From an uncultured Bacteroides sp. (GTDB lineage Bacteria; Bacteroidota; Bacteroidia; Bacteroidales; Bacteroidaceae), in contig USEY01000017.1 of assembly GCA_900553815.1 (NCBI GenBank), positions 1-48,131 of the forward strand: a stretch of 48,131 bases of DNA, written 5' to 3'. Made by a program: the position numbers and the translations under genes. Below are positions 35,052 through 42,319 of the stretch, piece by piece. Position 1 is the first letter of the stretch; every line of letters starts with the position of its first letter. Under the pieces are notes generated by a model. It had not been told where the DNA came from and made no database searches. It worked only from the letters and a program-made list of their open reading frames with translations.

Positions 35052-35119
35052 TTTTTTTCATAGAGATTTAGATTTAAGGTTAGAAGAATTGTGGAAGTCG
35101 TGAGACTTCCCTTTTTTTT
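35052..35119 (+). ncRNA. Candidate small RNA or stand-alone short transcript (~68 nt)
   Basis: A promoter box at 35038 is followed 48 bases later by a compact intrinsic terminator: GGAAGTC (35093-35099), loop GTGA, GACTTCC (35104-35110), then eight T. No start codon with a useful frame lies between. This is the minimal layout of a small RNA gene. The 5' end is inferred from promoter spacing. The alternative is that the hairpin ends the nuclease-helicase transcript and the box is fortuitous. Confidence 0.45.
35093..35119 (+). terminator. Intrinsic terminator with GTGA tetraloop
   Basis: Perfect 7-bp stem GGAAGTC/GACTTCC, GTGA (GNRA-type) loop, and eight T at 35112-35119. It ends the candidate small RNA and/or the nuclease-helicase mRNA, whose stop is 125 bases upstream. 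Confidence 0.85.
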
Positions 35120-35159
35120 ATACTTACTTTTACTTCTCTTGTGCTTGTTTTGTGAAGCG

Positions 35160-35207
35160 GCGACGGCTTCCATCTGCTATGTGAAATGGCGGGGTGGAAG
35201 CCGTCGC
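35160..35207. repeat. Perfect 13-bp inverted repeat downstream of lemA
   Basis: GCGACGGCTTCCA (35160-35172) and TGGAAGCCGTCGC (35195-35207) with a 22-base loop, 41 bases past the lemA stop. It has no T-run on either strand, so it may act as an RNA-stabilising or Rho-type end structure. Nothing else is seen in 35120-35247. Confidence 0.6.
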
Positions 35208-35247
35208 TGTTTGTGTGTCATTTGTCACTATTGACGTAGGACAGTTG

Positions 35248-35829
35248 TTAGAACTGTACCTGAGGTACCTGTTCTGCTCCTTCGGCTGCCTCAAAGTAAG
35301 CGCGCTTGTCAAAACCGAACATGCCTGCCAGCAGGTTCTTGGGAAAGCGGCGGATGGCCGTATTGTAGGCCTTGGCGGCATCGTTGAAGTTCTTGCGGGC
35401 TACGTTGATGCGGTTTTCCGTTCCTTCCAGCTGGGCTTGCAGCTCCAGGAAGTTCTGGTTGGCTTTCAGGTCAGGATAGTTCTCGGTGATGGCCAGCAGT
35501 TTGCCAAGGGCAGAAGTGATGGCTCCCTGTGCCTTCTGGTATTCGGCCAGCTTTTCGGGAGTCAGGTCTGTCGGGTCTACCTTGATTTGGGTAGCTTGGC
35601 TACGGGCGGCTATGACGCCTTCCAATGTTTCTTTTTCGTGGGCTGCATAACCTTTGACGGTGTTCACCAGGTTGGGGATAAGGTCGGCACGACGTTGGTA
35701 TTGTGTCTCTACGTTAGACCATTGGCCGCTGACGTTTTCGTCCATGCTGACCAGGCTGTTGTAGCCGCTGATGGCCCAGATTGCGATAATGGCCACTACG
35801 GCCACAATGATAATGGTTCCTTTCTTCAT
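35248..35829 (-). CDS. lemA: LemA family membrane protein
   Basis: A 193-residue LemA protein: an N-terminal membrane anchor (GTIIIVAVVAIIAIWAISGY, residues 3-22) followed by a helical, mostly alpha bundle (SMDENVSGQWSNVETQYQRR, NLVNTVKGYAAHEKETLEGV). The family has an outward-facing helical domain of unclear role. It lies 62 bases downstream of the TPM protein, a pairing seen in many bacteria and repeated here. It is the last gene of the menG-aroE-hydrolase-TPM-lemA run. Identity is firm, function open. Confidence 0.93.
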   Translation of the reverse strand: MKKGTIIIVAVVAIIAIWAISGYNSLVSMDENVSGQWSNVETQYQRRADLIPNLVNTVKGYAAHEKETLEGVIAARSQATQIKVDPTDLTPEKLAEYQKAQGAITSALGKLLAITENYPDLKANQNFLELQAQLEGTENRINVARKNFNDAAKAYNTAIRRFPKNLLAGMFGFDKRAYFEAAEGAEQVPQVQF

Positions 35830-35891
35830 TTTGCTTACTGTTATTTGTGATATACTATGTTTTTTATGTTATGATGCTATATTTGTTCTCG

Positions 35892-36800
35892 TCAGAATCT
35901 TGAACCGGCACCACCACCGCCTCCGCTACCTCCGCCGAAGCTGCCACCGAAACCACCTCCGCTGAAGCCTCCGCCTCCACCGAAGATGACCGGTCCGCCT
36001 CCGCCACGTCCGCGGTAGTTCTCGTCATAAGACTGTTGGCGTCGTACGACCCGGTGTCCGCAGTTGCGGCATACGTAAGTCACTTCTTCTGTCTTTATGC
36101 CTGCCCGGCGGGCTATCAGCTGGCTGCTGGTGCGTTGCAACTTATGTTGGCCGCATTGCGGACAACGACTGGCAGCATATTGGGCCATGATGCCGATGAG
36201 CAAGGCTACACCCAGAAGTCCGAAAACTCCCAACAGGATGAATCCCAGGGAAGGGGAATCGTTGTTTCCTTTGTCGGGTGCTCCTACAGGTGCCGAACCA
36301 TCGAGGTGTGCGCAGGTGGCGCGTATTCCGGCTTCCATGCCTTCGCTCCAACGTTCGTCTTTCAGATAGGGAATCATGTCGCGCGTCTGAATGCGCTTGC
36401 AGATGGCGTCGGGCAGTGGCCCTTCAAGGCCATAGCCGGTATAGAACTGTATGCAGCGCTGGTCGGTGACGAGCAGGATGATGAGTCCGTTGTCTTTACC
36501 CTTCTGGCCTACTCCCCATTTGTTGAGCAACTGATGGCAGAAGTCGAAGCAGTCTTCCTCGCCAATGCTGGGTACTACAGCCACTACGGACTGGATGCCT
36601 GTTTTTTGCTCCAGCTGGTAAAGCATGCGGTCGATGCTGTTGCGTGCTTCTGACGTGAGGATGTTTTCAGGATCGGTCGTATATCGGGTCTTGTCTTGCA
36701 GGTGTACATTGGGCAGGTTGTCGGTAGTATAGACAGTCTGTGCCCATGTAATCAGGCTTAATGTCAGGCAGAACAAGATTGTGGTAATGGAACGTTTCAT
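35892..36800 (-). CDS. TPM domain membrane protein with zinc ribbon and Gly-rich tail
   Basis: A 302-residue envelope protein. Signal peptide MKRSITTILFCLTLSLITWA; TPM (formerly DUF477) domain about 40-165 (TTDPENILTSEARNSIDRML, then GLIILLVTDQRCIQFYTGYG); a membrane helix near 185-205 (LGFILLGVFGLLGVALLIGI); then a cytoplasmic zinc ribbon (CPQCG, CRNCG; about 215-250) and a glycine-rich low-complexity tail (GGGGFSGGGFGGSFGGGSGG). TPM proteins have been proposed as phosphatases or as partners in photosystem or membrane upkeep; no enzymatic role is shown here. It is adjacent to lemA and 14 bases after the hydrolase gene. Confidence 0.88.
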   Translation of the reverse strand: MKRSITTILFCLTLSLITWAQTVYTTDNLPNVHLQDKTRYTTDPENILTSEARNSIDRMLYQLEQKTGIQSVVAVVPSIGEEDCFDFCHQLLNKWGVGQKGKDNGLIILLVTDQRCIQFYTGYGLEGPLPDAICKRIQTRDMIPYLKDERWSEGMEAGIRATCAHLDGSAPVGAPDKGNNDSPSLGFILLGVFGLLGVALLIGIMAQYAASRCPQCGQHKLQRTSSQLIARRAGIKTEEVTYVCRNCGHRVVRRQQSYDENYRGRGGGGPVIFGGGGGFSGGGFGGSFGGGSGGGGGAGSRF

Positions 36801-36814
36801 GTATGAACTTGTAT

Positions 36815-37798
36815 TTAGTGGATATATTTGCTTACGAAATCACTGACCTTACGGGTATATTCTTCCGGATTTTCCTTGTAGGCCACAGCATGTTCGGCAC
36901 CGGGTACTATCCAAAGTTCCTTGGGCTGAGGCTTGGCTTCGTATAGCGGATGTACCATCCAGGTAGGTACGAAGGTGTCGGCATCGCCGTGGATGAAGAA
37001 CATGGGTAATGTGCATTTCTTTACCTGCTTTAGCGGTGATGCTTCCAGGAAGCTCCAGCCATACTCCATGTTGCAGAGAGCGCTGGCTACGTTGAGCAAG
37101 GGGAAGGACGGTAGATGGAACTGGTTCTTCAGTTCTCCCTTGAATTCGTCCCATGCGCTGGTATAGCCGCAATCTTCTACAAAACATTTGATGAAAGGCT
37201 GTTGATTTACGCCATGTTGTACTTCACCCGCTACGCACATGGTAGTGGCCGCACCCATAGAGATGCCGTGTACCACCATCTGTGTGTTGCCGCCAAACAA
37301 GTGGTTGGCTTCGTCGGTCCAAAGCAGTACATCCAAACGGTCCTTCCAGCCCATTTGCACTTCGGTCCCTCCGCTCAGCCCATGACCATACAGGTCGGGC
37401 AACAAGATATTGTAGCCCAGCTGCCGGCTATACAGGTAGCCTATCATCAGCATGCGGATAGAGTTGTCCGTATAGCCGTGGACAATGACGGCGGTGCGGT
37501 TGGTAGAGTCGGCAGCCGGTACGTACAATGCGTGCAGGGGTGTGCCTTCCTCATTTTCAATGTAGCGGTCGTACAGGGCGCCTGCCGTTTGCAGGCTGTC
37601 TATCCATTTGCCTACCTCGGGATAAGTCTGATGCATGTATTCCAACGAGGCTGCTATATTGCGGCTGCGGGAGGCAAGTGCTTCGGGTTTCAGGGCAAAG
37701 CCCAGCATGTAGTAGCCAGCACACAAAAGGACAGCGGCCAGCGCAAGAACGCTGATTAGACTGTATTTGAGGGCTTTTTTCATTCTAAGTTCTTTCAT
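36815..37798 (-). CDS. Membrane-anchored alpha/beta hydrolase
   Basis: A 327-residue serine hydrolase with an N-terminal membrane anchor (KYSLISVLALAAVLLCAGYY). The nucleophile elbow is VVHGISMGAATT (G-x-S-x-G), the acid is in FFIHGDADTFVPTWM, and the His is in PGAEHAVAY, a complete triad. TAVIVHGYTDN is the oxyanion-side strand. The substrate is unknown. ATG 37798 overlaps the aroE stop (ATGA), implying coupled translation; the frame extends further upstream to 37816, and ATG 37783 is an internal alternative. It is in one run with aroE and the TPM gene. Confidence 0.87.
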   Translation of the reverse strand: MKELRMKKALKYSLISVLALAAVLLCAGYYMLGFALKPEALASRSRNIAASLEYMHQTYPEVGKWIDSLQTAGALYDRYIENEEGTPLHALYVPAADSTNRTAVIVHGYTDNSIRMLMIGYLYSRQLGYNILLPDLYGHGLSGGTEVQMGWKDRLDVLLWTDEANHLFGGNTQMVVHGISMGAATTMCVAGEVQHGVNQQPFIKCFVEDCGYTSAWDEFKGELKNQFHLPSFPLLNVASALCNMEYGWSFLEASPLKQVKKCTLPMFFIHGDADTFVPTWMVHPLYEAKPQPKELWIVPGAEHAVAYKENPEEYTRKVSDFVSKYIH

Positions 37799-38541
37799 TT
37801 GTTCCAGATTTCCCATGATGCGAAAGCTTGCAGAAGCAGCATTTCCAGTCCGTTCTTTACAACAGCACCTTTCTCTTTGCCTTTCTTCATGAAGAGGGTT
37901 TCGTTGGGATTGTAGAGTAGGTCGTAGAGCAGGTGGTTGGGAGTCAGCTGGTCGTAGGGAATGTCAGGGCAGAAGTCAACTTTGGGGTACATGCCCAAGG
38001 GGGTTGTGTTGACGATGACAGTGTGCTCTTGCATGATTTCTGGGGTCAGTTCGCGGTAGGTCAGTATGTCGTCACTTTTCTTGGTACGTGATACGAAAGT
38101 GGCTTTGATGCCCAGGTTGTCTAATCCGTGGAAAACAGCTTTGGAAGCGCCACCGGTTCCCAAGATAAGGGCTTTGGTATGGTGCGGTTGCAGCAGTGGC
38201 TCAATGGATTGGGTGAAGCCTACAATATCGGAGTTGTAGCCCACCAGCTTTACTTTTCCTTTGGGCAGGCGGATAATCTTTATCACATTGACGGCACCTA
38301 TCTTGGCAGTATCTTTGTCAAGTTCATCCAGGTAGGGGATGACTTGTTCCTTGTAAGGAATGGTAACGTTCAGGCCGCAGAGATTTGGATTCTCTTCAAT
38401 TACTTCCATGAAGTCGCGTATGTCGGGAATTTCAAAGTTTACATATTGGGCGTCAATATTTTCCGCTTCAAACTTTTCATTAAAGTATCCGATGGAGAAA
38501 GAGTGCTTCAGCGGATAACCGATAAGACCATATTTCTGCAT
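37795..38541 (-). CDS. aroE: Shikimate dehydrogenase
   Basis: A 248-residue NADP-dependent shikimate dehydrogenase, converting 3-dehydroshikimate to shikimate for aromatic amino acid synthesis. Substrate-site signature MQKYGLIGYPLKHSFSIGYF (Ser-x-Ser replaced by SFS), GLNVTIPYKEQVIPYLDEL with the catalytic Lys, and nucleotide-binding ILGTGGASKAVFHGL; C-terminal YNPNETLF and GLEMLLLQA. It is somewhat shorter than the ~270-residue E. coli enzyme, which is usual for Bacteroidetes. It is downstream of menG/ubiE by 33 bases and overlaps the hydrolase start by 4 bases. Confidence 0.94.
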   Translation of the reverse strand: MQKYGLIGYPLKHSFSIGYFNEKFEAENIDAQYVNFEIPDIRDFMEVIEENPNLCGLNVTIPYKEQVIPYLDELDKDTAKIGAVNVIKIIRLPKGKVKLVGYNSDIVGFTQSIEPLLQPHHTKALILGTGGASKAVFHGLDNLGIKATFVSRTKKSDDILTYRELTPEIMQEHTVIVNTTPLGMYPKVDFCPDIPYDQLTPNHLLYDLLYNPNETLFMKKGKEKGAVVKNGLEMLLLQAFASWEIWNK

Positions 38542-38574
38542 AGGGCGTAATGTGTTAAAGTTAATATTCTTGAT

Positions 38575-39312
38575 TTATTTGGTAGCGACGTACAATGTGC
38601 AAATTCCAAAAGTCAGCCGTTTGAAGTGCACTTCGCTGAATCCGGCATTTCGGATGGCCTTTTGCATTACTTCGCCTTGCGGGAAGGCTCGAATGCTTTC
38701 AGGTAAATAGGTGTAGGCACTGTTGTCCTTTGAAATCAATTTACCTATGAGCGGCATTATGATTTTGGAGTAGAGAAAAAACAACTGCTTCATGGGGAAG
38801 CGGTCGGGAGTGGAAAGTTCGAGGATGACCAAGTGGCCTCCGGGGCGTAGTACGCGACACATTTCATGGAGTCCGAGGTCCAGGTGTTCAAAGTTTCGGA
38901 TGCCGAAGGCTACGGTCACTGCATCAAAGCTTGATTCGGCAAAGGAAAGAGCCGTACAGTCTTCGCGCGCAAAAGAAATACGGTCGGCCAAACCTGCCTG
39001 CCTTACTTTTTCGCGTGCTACATTCATCATGCCTTCTGAAATATCAGTCCCTATAAGCGATTGAGGCTGCAACTCGCGGCAGGCTAAAATGGCAAAATCT
39101 CCGGTACCGGTAGCCACGTCCATCATCTGTTGCGGGTGGTAGGGGCGAAGTGTATGGATGGCTTTCCTGCGCCAACTACGGTCGATACCCAACGACAGGG
39201 TATGGTTTAACTGGTCGTAGGTCGGTGCAATGTGGTCGAACATCCGTTCTACCTGTTTTACCTTTGTACCTTCGTTACCGTAGGGCTTGATGTTTTCTTG
39301 CGGATAATCCAT
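38575..39312 (-). CDS. Demethylmenaquinone methyltransferase (UbiE/MenG)
   Basis: A 245-residue SAM-dependent C-methyltransferase for the last step of menaquinone synthesis; menaquinone is the expected quinone of this anaerobe. SAM site [18 protein letters not shown] (about 63-80), the family signatures [20 protein letters not shown] and [17 protein letters not shown], and the C-terminal [13 protein letters not shown]. It is first in a run with aroE and preceded by a TAACTTTG box. Whether ubiquinone is also made cannot be told, so no symbol is assigned between menG and ubiE. Confidence 0.94.
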   Translation of the reverse strand: MDYPQENIKPYGNEGTKVKQVERMFDHIAPTYDQLNHTLSLGIDRSWRRKAIHTLRPYHPQQMMDVATGTGDFAILACRELQPQSLIGTDISEGMMNVAREKVRQAGLADRISFAREDCTALSFAESSFDAVTVAFGIRNFEHLDLGLHEMCRVLRPGGHLVILELSTPDRFPMKQLFFLYSKIIMPLIGKLISKDNSAYTYLPESIRAFPQGEVMQKAIRNAGFSEVHFKRLTFGICTLYVATK

Positions 39313-39332
39313 GATGTTGACATATTACTTCG

Positions 39333-39340
39333 CAAAGTTA
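39333..39340 (-). promoter_or_regulatory. -7 promoter box (TAACTTTG) for the menG-aroE run
   Basis: Minus strand TAACTTTG, 21 bases before the ATG at 39312, giving a short leader. Confidence 0.55.
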
Positions 39341-39428
39341 AGAAAATAAGTATTCCAACGTGTGCTTTTAGATATATTTTCCCGTTTTATCAGTACTGCT
39401 CTTTCATTAAAAGTAAGGTTTCGGTTTG

Positions 39429-39582
39429 GTTTCAATGGGCGAAACTATTAGTTTCAGTGGGTGAAACCATTAGTTTCAGTGGGTGAAACCACTAGTTTCA
39501 GTAGGTGAAACCATCAGTTTCAGTAGGTGAAACCGTCGGTTTCAGTTGATGAAAACAACGGTTTCAGTCACTGAAACTAACA
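39429..39582. repeat. Array G: seven exact 22-bp units, each a GTTTCA...TGAAAC dyad
   Basis: Seven contiguous units start at 39429, 39451, 39473, 39495, 39517, 39539 and 39561. The core is GTTTCAGTRGGTGAAACC, a 16-bp hairpin-forming dyad, followed by four variable bases (ATTA, ACTA, ATCA, GTCG and similar). The arms change together: in the last unit GTTTCAGTCACTGAAAC the centre is also self-complementary. It lies in the 467-base divergent gap (39313-39779) between menG and the hipBST-like operon, about 170 bases before its promoter. The rest of the gap holds the operators below. Confidence 0.92.
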
Positions 39583-39675
39583 TGTTTTGACAGAGTTGTC
39601 TGGTAAAGTATGGGAGCCTGTTCGTTTTTTCTCCTGTAGGCAAGTTTGTGGTGCAGACATCTGACATTCTTTTGA

Positions 39676-39776
39676 TATACCCGTTGGGGTATAATGTTGA
39701 ACCGGAATCTTTAAATTATACCCAAAGAGGTATAATTAATAAAGTGTTTTATTATATTTGTACCCGAAAGGGTATA
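39676..39776. promoter_or_regulatory. Three palindromic operators of the hipBST-like operon
   Basis: Three 18-bp sites with a 4-base centre: TATACCC-GTTG-GGGTATA (39676-39693, perfect), TATACCC-AAAG-AGGTATA (39717-39734, one mismatch), and TGTACCC-GAAA-GGGTATA (39759-39776, one mismatch). Spacing is 41 and 42 bp, about four helical turns, so bound dimers would share one DNA face. The third overlaps the promoter box and ends 3 bases before the hipB ATG, the usual layout of antitoxin autorepression by HipB. Confidence 0.85.
39753..39760 (+). promoter_or_regulatory. -7 promoter box (TATATTTG) of the hipBST-like operon
   Basis: TATATTTG ends 19 bases before ATG 39780 and overlaps operator 3 by two bases, so repressor binding should block it. 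A second TATA-rich stretch lies at 39731-39740. Confidence 0.65.
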
Positions 39777-39779
39777 GAT

Positions 39780-40007
39780 ATGGAACATACAGTGCTATCA
39801 GACTTTGTAAAGGAGATGCGGCGTCAGTTTGGATTGACGCAGGTAGACCTGGCAGACAAGTCAGGTGTTGGGCTGCGCTTTGTGCGTGACCTGGAGCAAG
39901 GAAAGCAGACCTTGCGGCTGGATAAAGTAAATCAGGTTCTTGGCTTGTTTGGCCGTCAGGTCGGACCCGTGGAGATAAATGAAAAGAGGCAGGAGGGTAG
40001 GTCATGA
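39780..40007 (+). CDS. hipB: HipB-like antitoxin/repressor
   Basis: A 75-residue Xre-type DNA-binding protein. The helix-turn-helix is QFGLTQVDLADKSGVGLRFV (residues ~16-35) followed by RDLEQGKQTLRLDKVNQVLG, the typical HipB arrangement. It should bind the three TATACCC palindromes just upstream and repress the operon. ATG 39780 is preferred; the frame is open upstream to 39648 but those codons cover the operators. The stop overlaps the next start by 4 bases (ATGA). First gene of a three-gene hip operon. Confidence 0.9.
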   Translation: MEHTVLSDFVKEMRRQFGLTQVDLADKSGVGLRFVRDLEQGKQTLRLDKVNQVLGLFGRQVGPVEINEKRQEGRS

Positions 40008-40342
40008 AGCGGGCAAAGGTATATCTTTACGACCGTCTGGCAGGTAGGCTGCTGGAGGATGAAAACGGCTTTACTTTTACGTATGATGCTGACTATCTGA
40101 ACCTATCGGATGCAATGGCTATCAGTCTGACGCTTCCTCTTACCGCTAATCCTTATCGCTCTACGGTGTTATTCCCTTTCTTCGACGGACTGATACCTGA
40201 GGGGTGGTTGCTGGATATTGCAGAACGTAGCTGGAAGATAAACCAGCGCGACCGCATGTCGCTTTTGCTGGCCTGTTGCAAGGACTGTATTGGAGCTGTC
40301 AGTGTAATACCTGATGATGAAACAGAGGAGGATAAATCATGA
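40004..40342 (+). CDS. HipS-like protein (detached HipA N-terminal subdomain)
   Basis: A 112-residue protein equal to the N-terminal subdomain of HipA: KVYLYDRLAGRLLEDENGFT, YLNLSDAMAISLTLPL, FPFFDGLIPEGWLLDIAERS, and DRMSLLLACCKDCIGAVSVI, with the F-x-G-L-P/I-x-G-W element of that subdomain. In HipBST systems of E. coli O127 type this detached piece, HipS, acts as the antitoxin to the kinase HipT. Here it overlaps hipB and the kinase gene by 4 bases each, so all three are coupled. The truncated length is therefore a real gene layout and not a frameshift. Confidence 0.85.
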   Translation: MKRAKVYLYDRLAGRLLEDENGFTFTYDADYLNLSDAMAISLTLPLTANPYRSTVLFPFFDGLIPEGWLLDIAERSWKINQRDRMSLLLACCKDCIGAVSVIPDDETEEDKS

Positions 40343-41277
40343 GTCGGTGTTTGTATTGCTATAAAGAGTTGGGCGAGGGAATGACAGACTTTCATCCGGC
40401 TTGCGCCCGTAAGTTTTTCGGTGTGCGGACGGCACCCGAGTTGCCTTATGTACGCGGTCAGTTGGGAGACCTGGCCCGTGAAGTGGTTCGTAGCCAAACG
40501 ACGTTGACTGGCGTTCAGGCCAAGCTTTCGCTCGACATCAATCGAGGAGGTCGTAATGAGCCTGACCGGTTTACTATAGTAGGCCTTTGGGGGCGCTTCA
40601 TCCTGAAACCGCAGACGCAATCCTACCGTGCCCTGCCCGAACTGGAGGACGTCACCATGCACTTGGCCGAGGCAGCCAAAATCAGTGTCGTTCCTCATAG
40701 TCTGATACGGTTCAGCGATGGTGAATTATGCTACATAACCCGTCGGATAGACCGTTTGTCCGATGGACGGAAAGTGGCGATGGAAGATATGTGCCAGCTG
40801 TCCGAACGGCTCACGGAGTATAAGTACAAGGGTTCTTACGAACAGATAGCCAAGCTCATCCGTCGATATTCGGCTACTCCGCAGTTGGATGTTATCAATT
40901 TCTGGGAAGTGGTAGTCTTTTGTTGGATAACGGGTAATGCCGATATGCATCTGAAAAACTTTTCGCTTTATAACCTGATGGGAGGATATACGCTTACGCC
41001 GGCCTACGACATGTTGTCCACCGCCCTGGTGATGCCTGAAGATACGGAGGAACTGGCGTTAACGCTCAACGGTAAGAAGAACAAGCTGCGCAAGACCGAC
41101 TTTTACAAGGCCATTACCGCTTCGGGAGTGGATGAAAAGGTTATTGAGAATCTCTCGCGCCGTTTTAGTCGGGCCTTGCCCAAGTGGTTCGAACTGATTG
41201 ATAATTCTTTCTTGCCCGATGACATGAAGAAGCAGTACAAGAATCTTATTCTGCGGCGGGTAGTGATGTTGAGGTAA
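40339..41277 (+). CDS. HipT-like Ser/Thr kinase toxin
   Basis: A 312-residue HipA-family kinase lacking the N-terminal subdomain. Gly-rich loop TLTGVQAKLSL (Thr55-Leu56-Thr57-Gly58), FILKP with the ATP-site Lys, catalytic GNADMHLKNFSL (Asp202, Asn207) and AYDML metal-binding Asp224 are present, so the kinase looks intact. In HipA and HipT the loop carries inhibitory autophosphorylated Ser; here Thr55 and Thr57 take these places. An N-terminal Cys4-x2-Cys7...His19-x2-Cys22 set may bind zinc and is not part of the E. coli proteins as I know them. Known HipA kinases target aminoacyl-tRNA synthetases; the target here is unknown. Confidence 0.87.
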   Translation: MSRCLYCYKELGEGMTDFHPACARKFFGVRTAPELPYVRGQLGDLAREVVRSQTTLTGVQAKLSLDINRGGRNEPDRFTIVGLWGRFILKPQTQSYRALPELEDVTMHLAEAAKISVVPHSLIRFSDGELCYITRRIDRLSDGRKVAMEDMCQLSERLTEYKYKGSYEQIAKLIRRYSATPQLDVINFWEVVVFCWITGNADMHLKNFSLYNLMGGYTLTPAYDMLSTALVMPEDTEELALTLNGKKNKLRKTDFYKAITASGVDEKVIENLSRRFSRALPKWFELIDNSFLPDDMKKQYKNLILRRVVMLR

Positions 41278-41298
41278 GTAGGAAAGAAGGATATAACA

Positions 41299-41338
41299 AA
41301 ATCCCCTCTTCTGCAAAAGTCTACGGAAGAGGGGATTT
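41299..41338. terminator. Bidirectional terminator between the hip operon and purC
   Basis: Perfect 13-bp stem AAATCCCCTCTTC/GAAGAGGGGATTT with a 14-base loop, A-rich on the left and T-rich on the right, so it can end both convergent transcripts. Confidence 0.85.
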
Positions 41339-41362
41339 ATTTCGTACTTATCAAGCTGTTGG

Positions 41363-42307
41363 TTACTTGCTAAGATATTCTGTTACGTTCTTTTCAATGC
41401 GGGCAGCAATGTCTTCGGTAGTTTCGCGTACAAACTTTTCGCCGGTGATGTGCTCGTAAAGTTCAATGTAGCGCTCGCTGATAGAAGTTACTATTTCGTC
41501 AGTCATTTCAGGAACCTGCTGGCCTTCCTTACCTTGGAAGCCGTTGTCCATCAACCATTCGCGTACAAATTCTTTTGAAAGCTGCTTCTGAGGTTCGCCC
41601 TTGGCAAAACGCTCTTCGTAGCCTTCGCTGTAGAAGTAACGGCTTGAGTCGGGAGTATGGATTTCGTCCATCAGGTAAATCTTGCCGTCGTGCTTACCGA
41701 ATTCATACTTGGTGTCTACCAGGATGAGGCCACGTTCGGCTGCAATTTCAGTACCGCGTTTGAAGAGAGCCAGCGTATATTTCTCCAGCAATGCATATTC
41801 TTCGGGAGTAGCCAGGCCGCGTGCCAGGATTTCTTCCTTAGAGATATCAGCATCGTGTTCACCGATTTCGGCTTTGGTAGTCGGAGTGATGATGGGTTCG
41901 GGGAACTTCTGGTTTTCCTTCATTCCTTCGGGCAGACGGACACCACAGATTTCGCGAACACCGCTCTTGTAAGCGCGCCATGCCGAACCGCAGAGGTAGC
42001 CGCGTACAATCATTTCTACCGGGAAACCCTCGCACATTACGCCGACAGTAACCATCGGGTCGGGAGTAGCGAGCTTCCAGTTGGGGCAGATGTCAGTTGT
42101 AGCGTCAAGGAACTTGGCTGCAATCTGGTTCAGCATCTGACCTTTGAAGGGAATTCCTTTGGGCAGGATGACGTCGAATGCTGAGATACGGTCGGTTGCT
42201 ACCATGACGAGCTTTTCACCATTGATGTTATACACGTCGCGAACTTTCCCATGATAGACACTCTTCTGTCCGGGGAACTGATAATCTGTTTTAGTTAAAG
42301 CTTTCAT
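41363..42307 (-). CDS. purC: Phosphoribosylaminoimidazole-succinocarboxamide synthase
   Basis: A 314-residue SAICAR synthetase, which joins aspartate to CAIR in purine synthesis. Visible motifs: [20 protein letters not shown] at the N-terminus, [49 protein letters not shown], and [18 protein letters not shown]. The ~310-residue form with C-terminal extension (about 250-314) is the one used by Bacteroidetes and yeasts. It follows phoH after 12 bases, so it is probably transcribed from the phoH promoter, and ends at the bidirectional terminator. Confidence 0.95.
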   Translation of the reverse strand: MKALTKTDYQFPGQKSVYHGKVRDVYNINGEKLVMVATDRISAFDVILPKGIPFKGQMLNQIAAKFLDATTDICPNWKLATPDPMVTVGVMCEGFPVEMIVRGYLCGSAWRAYKSGVREICGVRLPEGMKENQKFPEPIITPTTKAEIGEHDADISKEEILARGLATPEEYALLEKYTLALFKRGTEIAAERGLILVDTKYEFGKHDGKIYLMDEIHTPDSSRYFYSEGYEERFAKGEPQKQLSKEFVREWLMDNGFQGKEGQQVPEMTDEIVTSISERYIELYEHITGEKFVRETTEDIAARIEKNVTEYLSK

Positions 42308-42319
42308 ATCTTCTTATAG

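Noticed and set aside
35160..35207. Intrinsic terminator of lemA
   Set aside because: The stem is perfect, but no T-run follows on the minus strand, so it was kept only as an inverted repeat.
39429..39582. CRISPR array
   Set aside because: Units are contiguous 22-bp repeats without unique spacers of constant length, and no cas genes are in the window.
40004..40342. Frameshifted hipA broken into two genes
   Set aside because: Both parts have clean ATGA overlaps, their own starts, and the kinase has an added N-terminal Cys/His segment, so this is the HipBST arrangement and not a disrupted gene.
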